This document shows, piece after piece, positions 1 through 10,989 of a stretch of 64,000 bases of DNA. Positions within the stretch are counted from its first letter, which is position 1; every line of letters starts with the position of its first letter. Both the position numbers and the translations under genes were made by a program. The notes beneath the pieces are model-generated. The model saw only the letters and a program-made list of their open reading frames with translations, ran no database searches and was not told the DNA's origin. Source of the DNA: Tetracentron sinense (taxonomy: Eukaryota > Streptophyta > Magnoliopsida > Trochodendrales > Trochodendraceae). The stretch covers positions 2,666,001 through 2,730,000 of the forward strand of contig CM026563.1 in NCBI GenBank assembly GCA_015143295.1, in the 5' to 3' direction.

Positions 1-999
1 TAGTGGCAAGACTAATGTATTTAAAGTTTATGCCATAGATCAATTGGATTCCCGTAGGAAGAACTTTGGGTTCAATTACGTGAAACTCTGTGGACTACTG
101 GTCAGAATTTGATCTGTTAGGGGAGTCATTGCCGGGTTAGGATGTCACTGTCGTTTACAGTTAGAGAACGAGGATTTCCTTTTTTGGTAAGTAGGTGAAG
201 GGAATTGGTATCGAAAGGGTATGGGATTTGGACAAATGAGGTAGGAAAAGGCAGAGAGAAGTAAAAACAAGGAAAACAGGGAAGTGAGAATTCCTGGGAA
301 GAACAAGGATCCAGAAGGTTTCTTATGAAAAGTCCAAGCCGAATAGGAGGATCTCTGATGAACCTTCTCGAATGCTTGGCAATAGCTGTAAAAGTTACAA
401 CTTGGGGTTTGGTTCCTGGTAACAAGAAGGATGTGTTGCCTTGAAGGCAGAAAATCCGTTAACAGAGCTAAGAAAGTAGAATCTGAATGTTACTATGAAA
501 ATTTGAGCCCAATTTCTTCTTGATCTCAGTAGATTTCAAATCGATCCCGAAACTCCTTTATCAGGTAGGTTCGCTCAATATTCAGTTAGAAATTCAAAGC
601 TTCCTTTTTTTTGGCAAACTATGCAAATTCAAATATAATATGATCCAAGTATCTGTCATTTTCAAATGTTTATAACGGAAGAAGATTTGAGGCGCTCAAG
701 AAGAAAATTATCACCAGAACTGGTAAATTACGCAAGGTATACATATTACCACAGTAGGGAGTTGGGACTACATAGAATTGTGGGGAGAGACTTGTAAATT
801 GGCAAAAGAAGACATGAAGGAATCAAATTCGAGACATGAGAGATGTTGGAAGTTGGAAGATTTTGAAGTGATTGTTATCGAGTTTAGGCAAGAAATCTTT
901 GCTAGACTGTTAGCCAAGGTCCTAGATGAACCTACCAGACTTCTAAAGAAGAATTTAATTTTCTGATGCAAAAGAGAAGAAATTCTCTAAAAATAGAAA
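1..999. other. Unassigned repeat-like intergenic sequence
   Basis: I recognise no gene or element here. Open frames are short (99 codons at most) and show no known domain on either strand. The stretch may be old retroelement debris continuing from outside the window. Confidence 0.5.
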
Positions 1000-1350
1000 T
1001 GAAATTGTAGGGGGAAATTCTTGGAGACGCCAACTCTCACAGGTTTAGTGGTTTAAGGATAAAGGATGAAAGCTTGGTCCGGAGTTGCTGCGAAGAAGCC
1101 TTCCGCCTGTCAAAGACACTCCGAAGCTTAAGTCAGTATTGGATATGATTGAGTATGAAAGGAAAGAGAGGAGAGAGAAGAGAGCTGTGGGAGTTCTTTG
1201 GGTAGGGCCTGTGCACTTAGGAAGTAGTGAGTTATCTTTGGGAGAATTGCCAACCCCTTACCACTGGGCTTCCAGGCTTATTTATAGGCAAAAGGTTACC
1301 ATGGTCATCCATGTAGATAGATGGTCATGCATCTGATCTAATTATGATGC
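1000..1350 (-). repeat. LTR-like fragment (possible solo LTR part)
   Basis: Purine-rich GAGAGA tracts follow a segment with CACTCCGAAGCTTAAGTCAG, and a TATA-like CCTATAAATAAG lies on the minus strand near 1275-1287. This arrangement resembles the U3/R part of plant LTR elements transcribed leftward. No partner LTR, primer site or target duplication was found, so the call is tentative. Confidence 0.25.
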
Positions 1351-1359
1351 TTACGTCTG

Positions 1360-1683
1360 TCAAGGATCTTCACATAAATGCAAGTGATGTTGTTGATCTA
1401 GTACTAATGGCATCAACCCCTTTGCATTAAATTGAATTAAAACATTCTCCCATCTATACTGATCGAGCAAGTAGGCATAGATTTTTATAGCCTGAGTTTC
1501 TGCCAGCGTTGAAGATCCACCACTAAAAGGGACTTTCAATGTAGTTAGTCTTCTACCTGGGTTGTTCAGAATCTCCACCCCAGCACCAACAGCTTCCCCA
1601 ACCATTTGGGTTGCACCATCACATTTGAGAATAATCTCAAACTCTGATATTTCCTTCCTATTAGCTGAAACATTCACATTCAT
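1360..1683 (-). mobile_element. L1-type LINE fragment, RNase H-like domain
   Basis: A 107-codon frame on the minus strand reads like the N-terminal half of the RNase H domain found at the 3' end of plant L1 ORF2: KCDGA near the start, then AGAGVEI, and AETQAI with the second acidic residue. The domain breaks off before the usual C-terminal R-x-x-N-x-x-A-H motif. No poly-T tract or target duplication was found next to it, so it is an old fragment. It could instead be a piece of a host RVT_3-like gene. Confidence 0.5.
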
Positions 1684-1744
1684 TCTAGACTTCAGCAGCA
1701 GCTAATTCTTCTGATCATCCATGGCACATTTATATTCAATATTT

Positions 1745-1859
1745 CTTCATATTACAACCAGGCTCTATGAATTTATATAATATAATTAAGTACAACCAGG
1801 CTTGGGGTTGTAACATTTGTAAACCCCTGTTTTCGTTGCTTCATATTACAACCAGGCTC
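1745..1859. repeat. 21-bp direct repeat pair
   Basis: The 21-base segment that begins CTTCATATTACAACCAGG occurs at 1745-1765 and again at 1839-1859. To its right (about 1880-1925) the minus strand contains TAGCTTAGTTGG, a good match to a tRNA-type box A, so this may be SINE debris. The rest of 1690-2092 shows no gene. Confidence 0.4.
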
Positions 1860-2102
1860 ATCCTTCCACCTTGTGGTTAACGGCCACACGCTGTAGCCAA
1901 CTAAGCTACTCTAGCAGTCGCTAATGAATTAACAATGAGAGTATCAATTTGAACACGTTACAGTAGCCATTGAAAAGGTGGATAAGAAGAATGATGATAG
2001 AAACTGAAGCTAGCTTTGGTTGGTTAATCCCATCAGTTCATCGGCAAGTAAGTTGGTCTTAATTATGATCCTGTACCTATTTTACCTTTATTTCACTGCT
2101 AA

Positions 2103-2416
2103 TTTTTTTTTTTTTTTGTTTTGTCAAGAGACAATAAAAACATTAGGAAGCCTCAGGAACGTTTTTTGAGCTTTTAGTAGCCAAAATTCTCCGACATTGC
2201 CAAGGAGGTAAATACTGAGCTGAAAATTTCTAGCAACGCTTAGACCCAAACTGTGCCGAGAAAGTTTATGAGTATATGTGTTGGCATGTGGAAGGAGATG
2301 GAAGACAACATGGTAAGGGATTTTTTGAATTTCTTTCTGGATGTCGCCCAAGACTGCAGCAATTTCAGTTGCCCCGTACAGTTTGGTTGTGTATTTAGCT
2401 TAGCCAGAGCTAATTG
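2103..2416 (-). mobile_element. 5'-truncated L1 LINE tail with target duplication
   Basis: A poly-T run begins the element on the plus strand (its poly-A tail on the minus strand). The minus-strand frame contains the C-terminal end of the L1 RNase H domain, with LGDIQKEIQ and then LPHANTYTHKLSRHSL, the R/P-x-A-N-x-x-x-H motif. It is flanked by TCACTGCTAA at 2093-2102 and 2417-2426, a 10-bp target duplication. It is dead and severely 5'-truncated. Confidence 0.8.
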
Positions 2417-2426
2417 TCACTGCTAA

Positions 2427-2851
2427 ATTTAAAAAATAAAATAAAAAATACTTCGCAAATTGATTTGGTTATGGATGTGATTCTAGCTATATTGACTCAT
2501 CTTTTAGTGTCACTGGTTATTCCTTTACCTCAGGATTAAATTAGTTATTGGCATAAAAATTGACAGGGCTACTGAAAACTAATGTCTAATGTAGTAGGAA
2601 CGCCTTCGGTAGATCTTTCCGTGAAATTACTAATGTGGGTCAATTCACTTTGAAAGGTGTCATCTAACGAATAAGAGAGATTTTAGGGCTGCTTTTATTT
2701 AGATGGAAAATAGGTGCACATAATTATTTTTATTTTTAGGTCAAAGGTTATTTTTGTGTCTGAAGTGTTGTAAAATGAAATTCTATGGTTTTATTTTCTG
2801 TTTGAGAGTAAATTTTCTTTAGAATTGGAGAAATTATTTTTTTAAAAATAA
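2427..2851. other. AT-rich intergenic, nothing recognised
   Basis: No coding frame, repeat boundary or RNA gene could be supported in this stretch. Confidence 0.5.
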
Positions 2852-2860
2852 TTTCATAAG

Positions 2861-3048
2861 CTTTTTTTTTTTTGGAAACTAAGGGTGTCCCCAATCCTTC
2901 GGGTCAGGACTAATCCTTGAGGGTGCGACGAGAGCCCACAACTCGCCACACTAGGTAAGTCTAGGAAAATCCAGTGCGGGACTGGCCCCAAAAAGAGGAG
3001 TGAAAAGTCGAACCCAAGACCTTCCGCTTCATGAGGCATAATATATTG
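2861..3048 (-). mobile_element. tRNA-derived SINE with target duplication
   Basis: On the minus strand the right-hand end carries a tRNA-like promoter: a box A-like TGCCTCATGAAGCGG and a strong box B, GGGTTCGACTT (about 3008-3018 on the plus strand). The left end is the poly-A tail, seen as a T run from 2862. TTTCATAAG flanks the element at 2852-2860 and 3049-3057, a 9-bp target duplication. It is about 190 bp, a usual plant SINE length. Confidence 0.8.
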
Positions 3049-3061
3049 TTTCATAAGTTAT

Positions 3062-3430
3062 CCCTCCAAGCAAACAAAATCACGTGCTCAATGTGGGGGA
3101 AAATACCTACAGCGCTGATCTTGATACCACGTGTAAGTCTTCGAACAACTGTTGTACCTCTAATCCTCTAAAATAAGTAGGCAGGATGACCTACGAATAC
3201 ACTTCTACAATCAATTCAATAACAGAACGGTGAAGGGGGATAGAAAGAAAATAAATAAATAATGGTTTTAGGTTTTCAGAGGGATTGAGACTCAGTGTGC
3301 TTAAGTGCGGAAGGATGCCGATCCATTTCTTTGCCCCCTACCTCTTATAGGAAGCAAATTAGAGTTGACTAGTTATCTTTCTACTTCTGTTTCTTCCTAG
3401 AATAAAAGTCTTTCTATTCACGTGATATCC
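3062..3430 (-). mobile_element. Truncated Ty1/copia remnant: primer site plus LTR start
   Basis: CTTGATACCA at 3120-3129 reads TGGTATCAAG on the minus strand, a primer-binding site like those matched to initiator tRNA-Met. Two bases on, TGTAAGTCTTC at 3132 would be the inner edge of the LTR, which runs rightward. A TATA-like segment lies near 3350. The outer LTR edge and nearly all of the internal region are missing. This is a fossil remnant; the boundaries are approximate. Confidence 0.4.
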
Positions 3431-3540
3431 TGCTAGTGAGGTGATAGATTGAGTTTTCTCTTTGTAAGGGATAGAATTTGGTATCTTTGGAGTTAAAGTG
3501 ATTCATGTTGTTGCGTAGATAATTTAATGATTTAAGGGTT

Positions 3541-3987
3541 CTTTACTTTGGAGTATCCGAGCTTGGGGTCAAGTCGAGAATGTGCACCCCGACATGACTT
3601 TCGCCTCGGAACTGAAGTGGGAGTTGGGGTCGGATGTATCAATCAGGTTATAAGTCTTGATGTGATCAGGACTTTTGGTGTTGCTAGTTGTCTTCATGTA
3701 GGCCTTTACCCATTTTTACCGATTTTTACCTCTACAGATTGTATGAGTGCTTGAAGCGTTGAAATAAATTTAAGTCATTAATATTGTATATCTGTTGTGT
3801 TTAAATATGAGGCGGAGCTTCCACACGTAAAGCGGAGTTCCTGATTTCAATGCAATGTTTGGTGGCCGAATTGCAATTATAAGAAAAGACAAGGATTGAT
3901 TTGTATTCTCATAATTATAGAAGTGACATTAGCATAATAGAAAATGGGAGCTCTGCTTTAGTTGTTTTGTTTTCTCATAATTATAGA
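3541..3987. other. Intergenic, nothing recognised
   Basis: Short motifs rich in GGAGCTCCGCTT-like words recur here, near 4410 and near 47.0 kb, suggesting an unclassified dispersed repeat. No gene is supported. Confidence 0.4.
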
Positions 3988-4394
3988 CTAGCAGGTGGCA
4001 CGCGCAATGCACGTGAGAGCAAGGGGAAGGAGTTAACGACACTCGATTAAACCCGTTAGTGGCACGTGCAATGCACGTGAGAGCGAGGGGAAGAAGTTAA
4101 CCACAGTTAATAGGAATTAAAAGGGGCACATGTCAACCCACAGGTGTGATTGAACTCTCTCCGAGGTCAATCGCTATTGGTTGTGATTCTAAATAGATAG
4201 ATGGCAAGGGGTAGTTTAGGAATTAAAGTAAAACATTAAACCAAAGGCAAGGATAGTTTGAGAATCAAAGTAAAACATTAAATCAACATTTTGTTTTATC
4301 TAAGGTTAATTTGGGAATTTCAGAAAATTCAGGTAATTTGGGAATTTCAAGAAAATTCAGGCTACGCATGCCTCTCGCAATATAATAGTAAAGA
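3988..4394 (-). mobile_element. Non-autonomous Helitron, minus strand
   Basis: On the minus strand the element begins TCTTTACTATTATATTGCG (a typical plant Helitron 5' end, TC first) and ends in a GTGCATTGCGCGTGC hairpin followed by CTAG. It lies between A and T, the normal Helitron insertion site, with no target duplication. A second 3'-like end (hairpin CACGTGCATTGCACGTG then CTAA) lies about 65 bp inside, so the terminus is duplicated in tandem. No Rep/helicase coding is present. It is related to the element at 5010-5411. Confidence 0.75.
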
Positions 4395-5009
4395 TGTGTA
4401 TCAACATAATTGAAAAAGGGAGCTCCGCTTCAACACGTTGAAGCAAAACCAAACTCATATTAATACTCATTTATTTTTTTGGGTAATGTTAGCCGCAATT
4501 TCTTTTAAATTCATTTTTTTTCAAAAAGAAAGAAAAGAAAACATTTGTTATTGTCATTCATTAAGAGCGGAAGCATGCATCCATTTCATATCTTACATCG
4601 TGTCCTATTTAACACTCCCTTAATCCTGGTTAAGCTTAACTAAATTAAAACTAAGATTTCGATTTGTTTTTTTTTTCAAAAAAAAAACATGGTTGGTTTG
4701 CTTAACCCTAGTAGGGAGTGAATCTTAACCATAGTAAGTGAGCTTTTAAAATTGGGACGTGGACCAATGAGGACCGGTCATTCTCTTATAAAATGAATCC
4801 CCTTAACTATTTTTCTTAATGCTATGTTTTGTTGCCGAGAAAATGGTTGAAATCATGGAAAATAAAAGAAAATTATAGATTTTTAAATACAATTTTTAGT
4901 TGTGTTTTATCTAATTTTCTTTTCTTTTTCATAATTTTACTTATTTTCTCGGGTAAGAGAATGACACTAGAAAAAAAAGTGAGTTTTAAAAGACTTACTA
5001 ACATTATTA
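4395..5009. other. AT-rich intergenic, nothing recognised
   Basis: The stretch contains the phrase GAGTGAATCTTAACCATA, which recurs at about 6.2 kb, indicating dispersed repeat debris. No gene is supported. Confidence 0.4.
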
Positions 5010-5411
5010 TTAGTAGCCGGTGGTACATGTGATGCACGTGAGAGCGAGGGGAAAGAGTTAACCACAATTAATAATAGTTAAAAGGAATACGTGTTAACCT
5101 GTGGGTGCGATTAAACTTGCTAGTAGCACGTGAGATCAAATGGAAGGATTAACCATAGTTAAGGAGTTAAAAGAGACCTGTGTTAACCTGCGGGTGCGAT
5201 TGAACTCTTTCCCGAGTTCAATTGCAATTGGCTGTGATTCTAAATAGATAAATGAGCAAGGGTTAATTTAAGAATTAAAGTAAAGCATTAAATCAAAGGC
5301 GATGGATAGTTTAGGATTTAAAGTAAAATATTAAATCAACGTTTTGTTTTTATACGAGGATAGTTTAGGAATTTCGGAAGAATCATCCGCTCATGCCTCT
5401 AACAGTAAAGA
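5010..5411 (-). mobile_element. Non-autonomous Helitron, minus strand, second copy
   Basis: The minus-strand 5' end is TCTTTACTGTTAGAGGCATG and the 3' end is a hairpin region ending in CTAA, between A and T. Interior text matches the 3988-4394 element across most of its length (for instance the GGCTGTGATTCTAAATAGAT block). A second, shorter 3'-like end (near 5110-5135) lies inside, so this copy also has a doubled terminus. It does not encode a protein. Confidence 0.7.
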
Positions 5412-6074
5412 TGATTAACGCACTTTGAAATAAAATACGAAAAGAAAAATAAGAAAGGGACCGCGGGATCCTCTTCCAAACGGACCACCCAAATACATCA
5501 GAACTCAATAAGGCAGTGCATCCCGAGAAACGCAAAACCTGGATTGGCCTTTTTTGTTTATTTTTGTTTTTGGGTCAAAAGAAAGGAACCGGACCCACGC
5601 GCCATTAATTGTTTTTGCATGTCAGCCATTCCTTTTTTTATTTTTAATAATCTCAGTTGAGTGCTTAAAAGTCAGTACCCAACAAAACTCAAAAGAGGAA
5701 ACAACCGACCACCTTTTCTTACTGTGCTACTGCGCTCAGCCATCTCCCTCATTCACAATTATTTTGGAACCCATTAATATGCAGAATTGACATGTAGCTG
5801 TGGAGAACGCTAAAGTCTAGGCCATCAATTGAATGTGGACTCGAACCAAAAAAACAAAAAATTGAATGTGGACCCTAATGGCTCTCCCACACTTTAATGC
5901 TCCTATTCTCAGCACAAGGGTCAGGTACCAAGCATTTCAAAAAAGGCAACGGATTATCTCAGAGAGATGCCCGAGATTCACACTCGGACACCACATCTCA
6001 GCTTACTTACGCGTGGAATGGTGTTCCATTAAAGAGGTGATAGCATTATCAGCTCACCACGTGTGCTCTTTGAT
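5412..6074. other. Intergenic, nothing recognised
   Basis: No frame with a recognisable domain; the 78- and 73-codon frames here look like chance. Confidence 0.5.
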
Positions 6075-6225
6075 ACCTATTAACTAATTGTAATTAAGAT
6101 TCATCAATCCTTAAGAGTTAAATAATATAACCTTAATTTTTTTTAAATATCTAAAAACTTAACTACATGAATGAATGAGATTATTTAATCCTAAGTATGA
6201 GTGAATCTTAACCATAATTAATAAA
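6075..6225. mobile_element. Small foldback MITE
   Basis: The left arm, with TAATTGTAATTAAGATTCA then TTAAATAAT, pairs with the right arm, with TTATTTAATC then TGAATCTTAACCATAATTA, over about 45 bp with mismatches. No clear target duplication was found, so the family is unassigned. Confidence 0.45.
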
Positions 6226-6239
6226 TGTCAAAGCGGACT

Positions 6240-6818
6240 TGTTGATGTATGGCTTCAAACTGCATGTCAATTGACCTCGATACCTCCAAACTGTTCGACC
6301 AATTTCGGGTTGGTCGACCGATCCCCCTAAGTCATTTGAACAGTTGATGTTGGATTAGTGTAATCAATCTGAAATTAGCAAGTTACACAATTTTGAGACT
6401 TTCAAATTGTTTGGGACTCTGATGTAGATTTATAAATATGTGTTTATAAGTCTAGGGTTTCAATGTGAAGATAATAAAAATAGATTAAACACTCTAAGAC
6501 TTAAAAAAAGGTTAGAGAAATGTTTGAGAGAATGAAATAGAGATTCTTCTTCGAGGTCATTGAGAAGGTGACTTGAGAGGGGTGTACAAAAGTCTCAGAG
6601 CTTGGGTTGAGAATTAATCTGAGAGGAGAGTGTTTCTTGTACTGGTTTTTTTAAAGTTTCTCTGAAAATGAAGAAATAATCGGATATTAACTCATAAATG
6701 TAAGCAAATTATTTGTTGAACCATGTAAATTCTCATGTGTTCTTTTTACTATTTTTCTTGGTGTACGTGTTTTTTTATCTTTTCTATTGAATATTTTCTA
6801 TTGCAATCTCCCCAACAA
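6240..6818 (+). repeat. Possible solo LTR
   Basis: The segment starts TGTTGATGTATGG and ends CAATCTCCCCAACA, with TATA-like TATAAATATGTG near 6430 and length (~580 bp) fitting a copia LTR. No target duplication, primer site or partner LTR was found, so it may equally be unrelated repeat sequence. Confidence 0.3.
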
Positions 6819-7440
6819 AGTAGACACGCGGTAAGCTTGAGAGGTAGGCATGTACCCCTCAACAGGATGTGCAATGCATTCTATTGCTCCCCTAATTAAA
6901 TGCTTTCCTACTCATCATGCAAAGAGTGGTGCCTAGTGTGAATCTCGACAATTACCTTTAAAAAGAAGGAAATGATTAACGCATTTGACTATGTAGTCAA
7001 ATGTGCAATCTTCATTGGTCCATACCCCTTTTTTACCACACATCAATTATGATTAGGATTCTCCGGGTTAAGCAATCTAACCCTGCTATTTAAAAAAAAT
7101 TATATTAACCTTAATTTTCTTAAGCTTAACCATAGTTAAAGGAATGTTAAAAGGGACACGTGGGCATGGCATTAGACTAGATGCGTGGTGTGCTAATCAC
7201 TGCCCTCTAAAAAAATCAGCTATGAAGAAGAAAAGTAATTGAAGAAACTGGAGGATCATGTCCTTCTAGTCCTCAGCGAATGGTCCCTAGAACCAGTACC
7301 TTATAGATGTCCTCTGAGCATAAATTGCAAACATTATATGCCTATATATCTCCAGATTTTTGCGTCATTAGAAAAAGAGAAATTGGTCTGGATTGTGAAC
7401 CAATTGGTGATGGGAACTAGGAATTGCATACAGTAACCAC
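6819..7440. other. Intergenic, nothing recognised
   Basis: No gene or repeat boundary could be supported; 7040-7140 again carries TTAACC/TTAAGG-rich debris like that at 6.1 kb. Confidence 0.4.
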
Positions 7441-7449
7441 AAAACTAGA

Positions 7450-7965
7450 AAGCAGAAAATGCTACTAAAAAGACAAGAACCAATTGAGAATGGAGAAGTT
7501 TCATAAGAACAATATGATAGAGTTCTCAATCAACATTTACACATTAATAAAATCAATATAATAGAAAGCCCCTGTGAAACCCCACATATCCCCATTCAGA
7601 TTGCACAGTTTAATCTGATTATCATCTCCGGTCTTACCAGCAGAAGACCTCCTACAAGTCTACAACACCTTCTTCATCTATCTTCTAAGAAGGAAAAAAA
7701 AATAATACCTAAAACAAATAAAAGCTGAAAAGAAACAACCTTCTTCTTGTTTCATTCTAATCTTTCTATGAGCCAAAGGAACCTATGACTAATTTGAGCA
7801 GATTATTTTCTTCCTGCCCAAATTTTCTACTTTCTTCCTTTGGGGTGTGTTTTGTTATTTCTTCTCCCCTCCTCCTACCTACATATAATGAATATTAATA
7901 TAAATTCAAAAAATTGCAAATAACTTGTTACGTTTAGCAAGCGGGAGAGATGGTGGCAGTGTTGT
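7450..7965 (-). other. Likely 3' UTR of the CCCH zinc-finger gene
   Basis: The sequence directly downstream of the stop codon on the minus strand is T/A-rich with no competing feature. The extent of the UTR is inferred, as the poly-A site cannot be fixed from sequence alone. Confidence 0.4.
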
Positions 7966-10128
7966 TTAAGCCACCATCTGCTCCTGCTCCATGTATGACT
8001 GCTCCACCCATGGTGAGAGCATCTCTGAAATCCCGCTGTTGAGTTGAAACTGCTGCTCCTCCACACCGAACCCTCCAACCCCCACGGGCGGAACATCCTT
8101 CACTAGCGACTGAACCCAAGACAGGTCTGGCTCCTCAACACTTGATGGAATTGAGGCTGCAGCTGTTGCAATACTGCTGTTGGGGTTGCTGCTTCGGAAC
8201 CCAAAAGATGCTGACTTCCTCAGCTTGTTCAGCTCTTCTCCTTGAACACCCCAATCCAATTTTCCATTGGGGGAGCCCCAATTCAAAAGGGTAGATGGCA
8301 TCACAGTTGCAGAAGCAGCGGAGGCAGTATGCTCAGGATGATGATTCACTGCATTTCGGTCAATGAAGCTCTGGCTTCGCTTTGCAAAGGCAGCTGACCT
8401 CGAGTTCATGACTGCTGCAGCCGCTCCACCTGATGGATCAAGCCCAAATGATTGCGCTGTCCTCACTGGTGAGGAGAGGTTGGTGGGATAGCCTGAACGG
8501 AGTTGATGGCTCATGTTCTGGCGTATCTGGCTCGCATTTGGAGATTGCATCTCTGGTGGTGAATTTGAAAGCAGTTGCTGGTTCATGTTCTGGCGCATGT
8601 GGATCCCCGATGGGGATTGCAATTGCTGTGCGGCAGCCTTCAGTGAAATACCTTGTAATTGAGACAATACCGAAGGATCGAGAGATCCAAAAACATCTTC
8701 AAGGTTAGTAGGATTCACCCCTCCAAGCCTATTGTACTCCCCAGTTCGACCATCAGATGTGGCTGCAAGGGTGGCCAAGGCATTGCTCCAGCTGGACTGG
8801 GATGAGAAACTGGATATCTCATCCATTAATTGCTGTTGTTGCTTCTGCTGCTGTTGGCGATGACTTCCTAACCCAAGCAATTCCATGTCCAAATCCATAT
8901 CCCTGGCACTCAGTGCCGTCTTCAACCGGCTACCTGGGAGCTGCAAGGTAGGCGGGATGAAGCTACTCTGGTTCTTCCACATCGCTCCCCCCATGGGAGA
9001 AGATGATGCCGCAGAGGGTGACATTGGTGGTGTTGAAGTAGGAGGCATCAGGGCTGATGGGGAACCAAGTGTCAGCGGGCTCATTGCTGCCATGTCCAGT
9101 GAAGATGCCATGGCTGAAAAGGATCTAGGAGAAGGCACAGCTGAACCTGTGGAAGCATACAAGGGCCGTAACTCTTCGGGTTTGTGAGCAAAGAAGCAGA
9201 CCCTTCGGTTGCATCCTGTCTCATCCTTGCAGAGCCGGGTCCGATACTGTGCAGGGTGAAGCCAGCACTCAAACACACCATGTGCATACTCACAAGCATC
9301 TCCCTGCCGGCACGTCCCCTTTCGGAACTCTGGGCAGGGGACACAGCTGTAGTGGTATTTCCGTGGGTCTCTTCGCCTTGCGTTTTCCCCTGGATGGACA
9401 AATGGGCATTCCGTCCAGTCGTGCGAGTATGCCCTCGAACAAGGCTTCACCTTGAAGGTATACATCCTAAACTCATCTGTCCCATAGATACCATTCTTTA
9501 TATCTGGGAGCGAGAGATCAATTGGATACTCTTTCCTCTCAGTTCCATCTTTCAACATCAGGGGTGTCTGCATCTGCTGCTGTTGTTCTTCCATTTTGGT
9601 TTGATCAATACTACAACTTCCTTTCAGCATCATTTCCAGTGTCTTCTTCCTTGAAATGGAAGAGGACGTTGGTACATGGGCGATCAGGTCACCGGGCCGG
9701 TTTCCATTAGCATCAACAGAAGTAGCATCAGCAGAAGCATCAAGCAAGAGCTTGACAATCTCGGGTGAAGAAGGAGAGCCACCAGCAGAAGCACAATGGA
9801 GGGCGGTTGCACCGTCCGAGCCACAAGCTCTATTAACATCAACCCGACCAGACTCAATTATATACTTCAACACCTCCGAGCTTCCGAACATGGCAGCAAT
9901 CATAAGGGGTGTCCTCTCCTCAAACCCCATTTTCTTTGAACCAATGATTCTCCCATACCAAAGGCTGGCCTCATCAACATCGGAACCCTCTTCTTCCACC
10001 GCACGCTTTAAGCCAATTATATCATCTGAAGCAGAAAACTCGAGCAAAATCCCCCCCTTTGGCTTCTGAATCTCGCCCTCCATGAGGAATTCGGTCGGAG
10101 AAAGTTTCCTCCTTGAACCACTGCACAT
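7966..10128 (-). CDS. Ankyrin-repeat tandem CCCH zinc-finger protein (RR-TZF family)
   Basis: The 720-residue product belongs to the plant arginine-rich tandem CCCH family with N-terminal ankyrin repeats (the AtC3H30/C3H56/C3H66 type, about 700-716 aa). Seen: two ankyrin repeats at residues 72-145 ([21 protein letters not shown]); the plant RR region at 230-262 ([12 protein letters not shown] to YSC); zinc finger 1, C-x7-C-x5-C-x3-H, at 265-283; zinc finger 2, C-x5-C-x4-C-x3-H, at 300-315; a long Ser/Gln-rich tail with a conserved [13 protein letters not shown] near the C-terminus. The family binds RNA and shuttles between nucleus and P-bodies or stress granules in hormone and stress responses; that role is inferred from the family. 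I chose the ATG at 10128 (MCSGSRR) because a splice acceptor lies at 10171-10172 and the upstream in-frame codons fall in a leader intron. The coding part is one exon, with all zinc ligands present. Confidence 0.95.
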   Translation of the reverse strand: MCSGSRRKLSPTEFLMEGEIQKPKGGILLEFSASDDIIGLKRAVEEEGSDVDEASLWYGRIIGSKKMGFEERTPLMIAAMFGSSEVLKYIIESGRVDVNRACGSDGATALHCASAGGSPSSPEIVKLLLDASADATSVDANGNRPGDLIAHVPTSSSISRKKTLEMMLKGSCSIDQTKMEEQQQQMQTPLMLKDGTERKEYPIDLSLPDIKNGIYGTDEFRMYTFKVKPCSRAYSHDWTECPFVHPGENARRRDPRKYHYSCVPCPEFRKGTCRQGDACEYAHGVFECWLHPAQYRTRLCKDETGCNRRVCFFAHKPEELRPLYASTGSAVPSPRSFSAMASSLDMAAMSPLTLGSPSALMPPTSTPPMSPSAASSSPMGGAMWKNQSSFIPPTLQLPGSRLKTALSARDMDLDMELLGLGSHRQQQQKQQQQLMDEISSFSSQSSWSNALATLAATSDGRTGEYNRLGGVNPTNLEDVFGSLDPSVLSQLQGISLKAAAQQLQSPSGIHMRQNMNQQLLSNSPPEMQSPNASQIRQNMSHQLRSGYPTNLSSPVRTAQSFGLDPSGGAAAAVMNSRSAAFAKRSQSFIDRNAVNHHPEHTASAASATVMPSTLLNWGSPNGKLDWGVQGEELNKLRKSASFGFRSSNPNSSIATAAASIPSSVEEPDLSWVQSLVKDVPPVGVGGFGVEEQQFQLNSGISEMLSPWVEQSYMEQEQMVA

Positions 10129-10170
10129 GAAAAGCGTCTTTCTCCTCACAACACCTCCACAAATCTCTTT

Positions 10171-10723
10171 CTGCAATACAAGAACAGAGAAAAATTCACA
10201 TCTGCAGCTCGATTTATCCACAAAAAAAGCAGCACTTTTCAGGTAGAGATTACAAAAACACAACAAAAAACTCTTTAGGTTTCAAAGAAGAAAGATTACT
10301 TTATAGAAACCAAAACACCGACAATTCACCCAAAATAATAATAATAATCTGCAGACGACGACTCGGTCTACAACTTCCTCCTACTTTTCTAGAAACATGA
10401 AATCATCACAAATTCATAAACAAAAAGCATCAAAGAATCAGTCGTAGCAGTCAATTCGGTGACATTTTCAATTTAAAAGGCATCAAACACCAAAATCTAG
10501 AAAACCTCTCCATTAAGCAACCAAATAGAACCCAGAAATCATCAAACACCAAAATCTAGAAAACTTCTCCATTAAGCAACCAAAGAGAACCCATAAATCA
10601 TAAATTCAAAACAAATACAAGTCCAGATCAAAGATAGGGTTTCTCAAGCCATAAGTTCAAACCTAAAGAACACCAAAGCTATGGTTTTTTCTCATTAGGA
10701 AGAAAAGAAAAAAAAGAACGTAC
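10171..10723 (-). other. 5' UTR intron of the CCCH gene
   Basis: On the minus strand the donor is CTCAAAG|GTACGTT (GT at 10723-10722) and the acceptor is TTGTATTGCAG|AAAGAG (AG at 10172-10171). The 553-bp intron is T-rich and sits entirely before the start codon. Exon 1 is then noncoding, about 10724-10785. A leader intron is common in this family and often raises expression; here that is inference. Confidence 0.75.
10481..10598. repeat. 59-bp tandem duplication inside the leader intron
   Basis: Two copies (10481-10539 and 10540-10598) beginning CATCAAACACCAAAATCTAG differ at only a few bases, indicating a fairly recent local duplication. Confidence 0.85.
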
Positions 10724-10743
10724 CTTTGAGAGAGAGAAAATGT

Positions 10744-10823
10744 GTTAGGGTTAGGGCCTAGGGGTTTCTGAAGCTCGATTGATTTGCGAATGCCTCTGGG
10801 TTTTCAGCTGTTTTTTAATATAC
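10744..10823 (-). promoter_or_regulatory. Core promoter and telobox leader of the CCCH gene
   Basis: On the minus strand, TATATTAAAA (about 10812-10823) is a good TATA box. About 50-70 bases on comes CCCTAACCCTAAC, a telobox-like leader motif frequent in plant genes expressed in dividing cells, then a CT-rich stretch up to the splice donor. The transcription start (~10785) is inferred. Confidence 0.55.
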
Positions 10824-10989
10824 GCGCGAAGGATAAGAGAGAAGAAGAAGATAGGAAAGCGAGCCTCTTCTTCTCCCCTATTTCGCTTCGGTCAAAAAGA
10901 CGAAACAACTCCAACCTTTCCCTCCTAAATGAAACTCAAATTAACCTGAAATTAGACGTAAAGACAACATAAATTCATATGGGACCCAC

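Noticed and set aside
2861-3048. tRNA gene from box A and box B
   Set aside because: The match is to promoter boxes only, there is no cloverleaf, and an A-tail and target duplication show a SINE. The same holds at 51240, 52015, 58110 and 61179.
6240-6818. Confident solo LTR call
   Set aside because: The ends look right but no target duplication was found; kept only as a low-confidence feature.
8433-10069. Several plus-strand frames (up to 156 codons) opposite the CCCH gene
   Set aside because: They are antisense shadows of a strongly coding exon and show no domain.
10129-10266. N-terminal 46-codon extension of the CCCH frame
   Set aside because: It crosses a good splice acceptor (TTGTATTGCAG) and reads through intron and UTR. 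MCSGSRR at 10128 is the family-type start.
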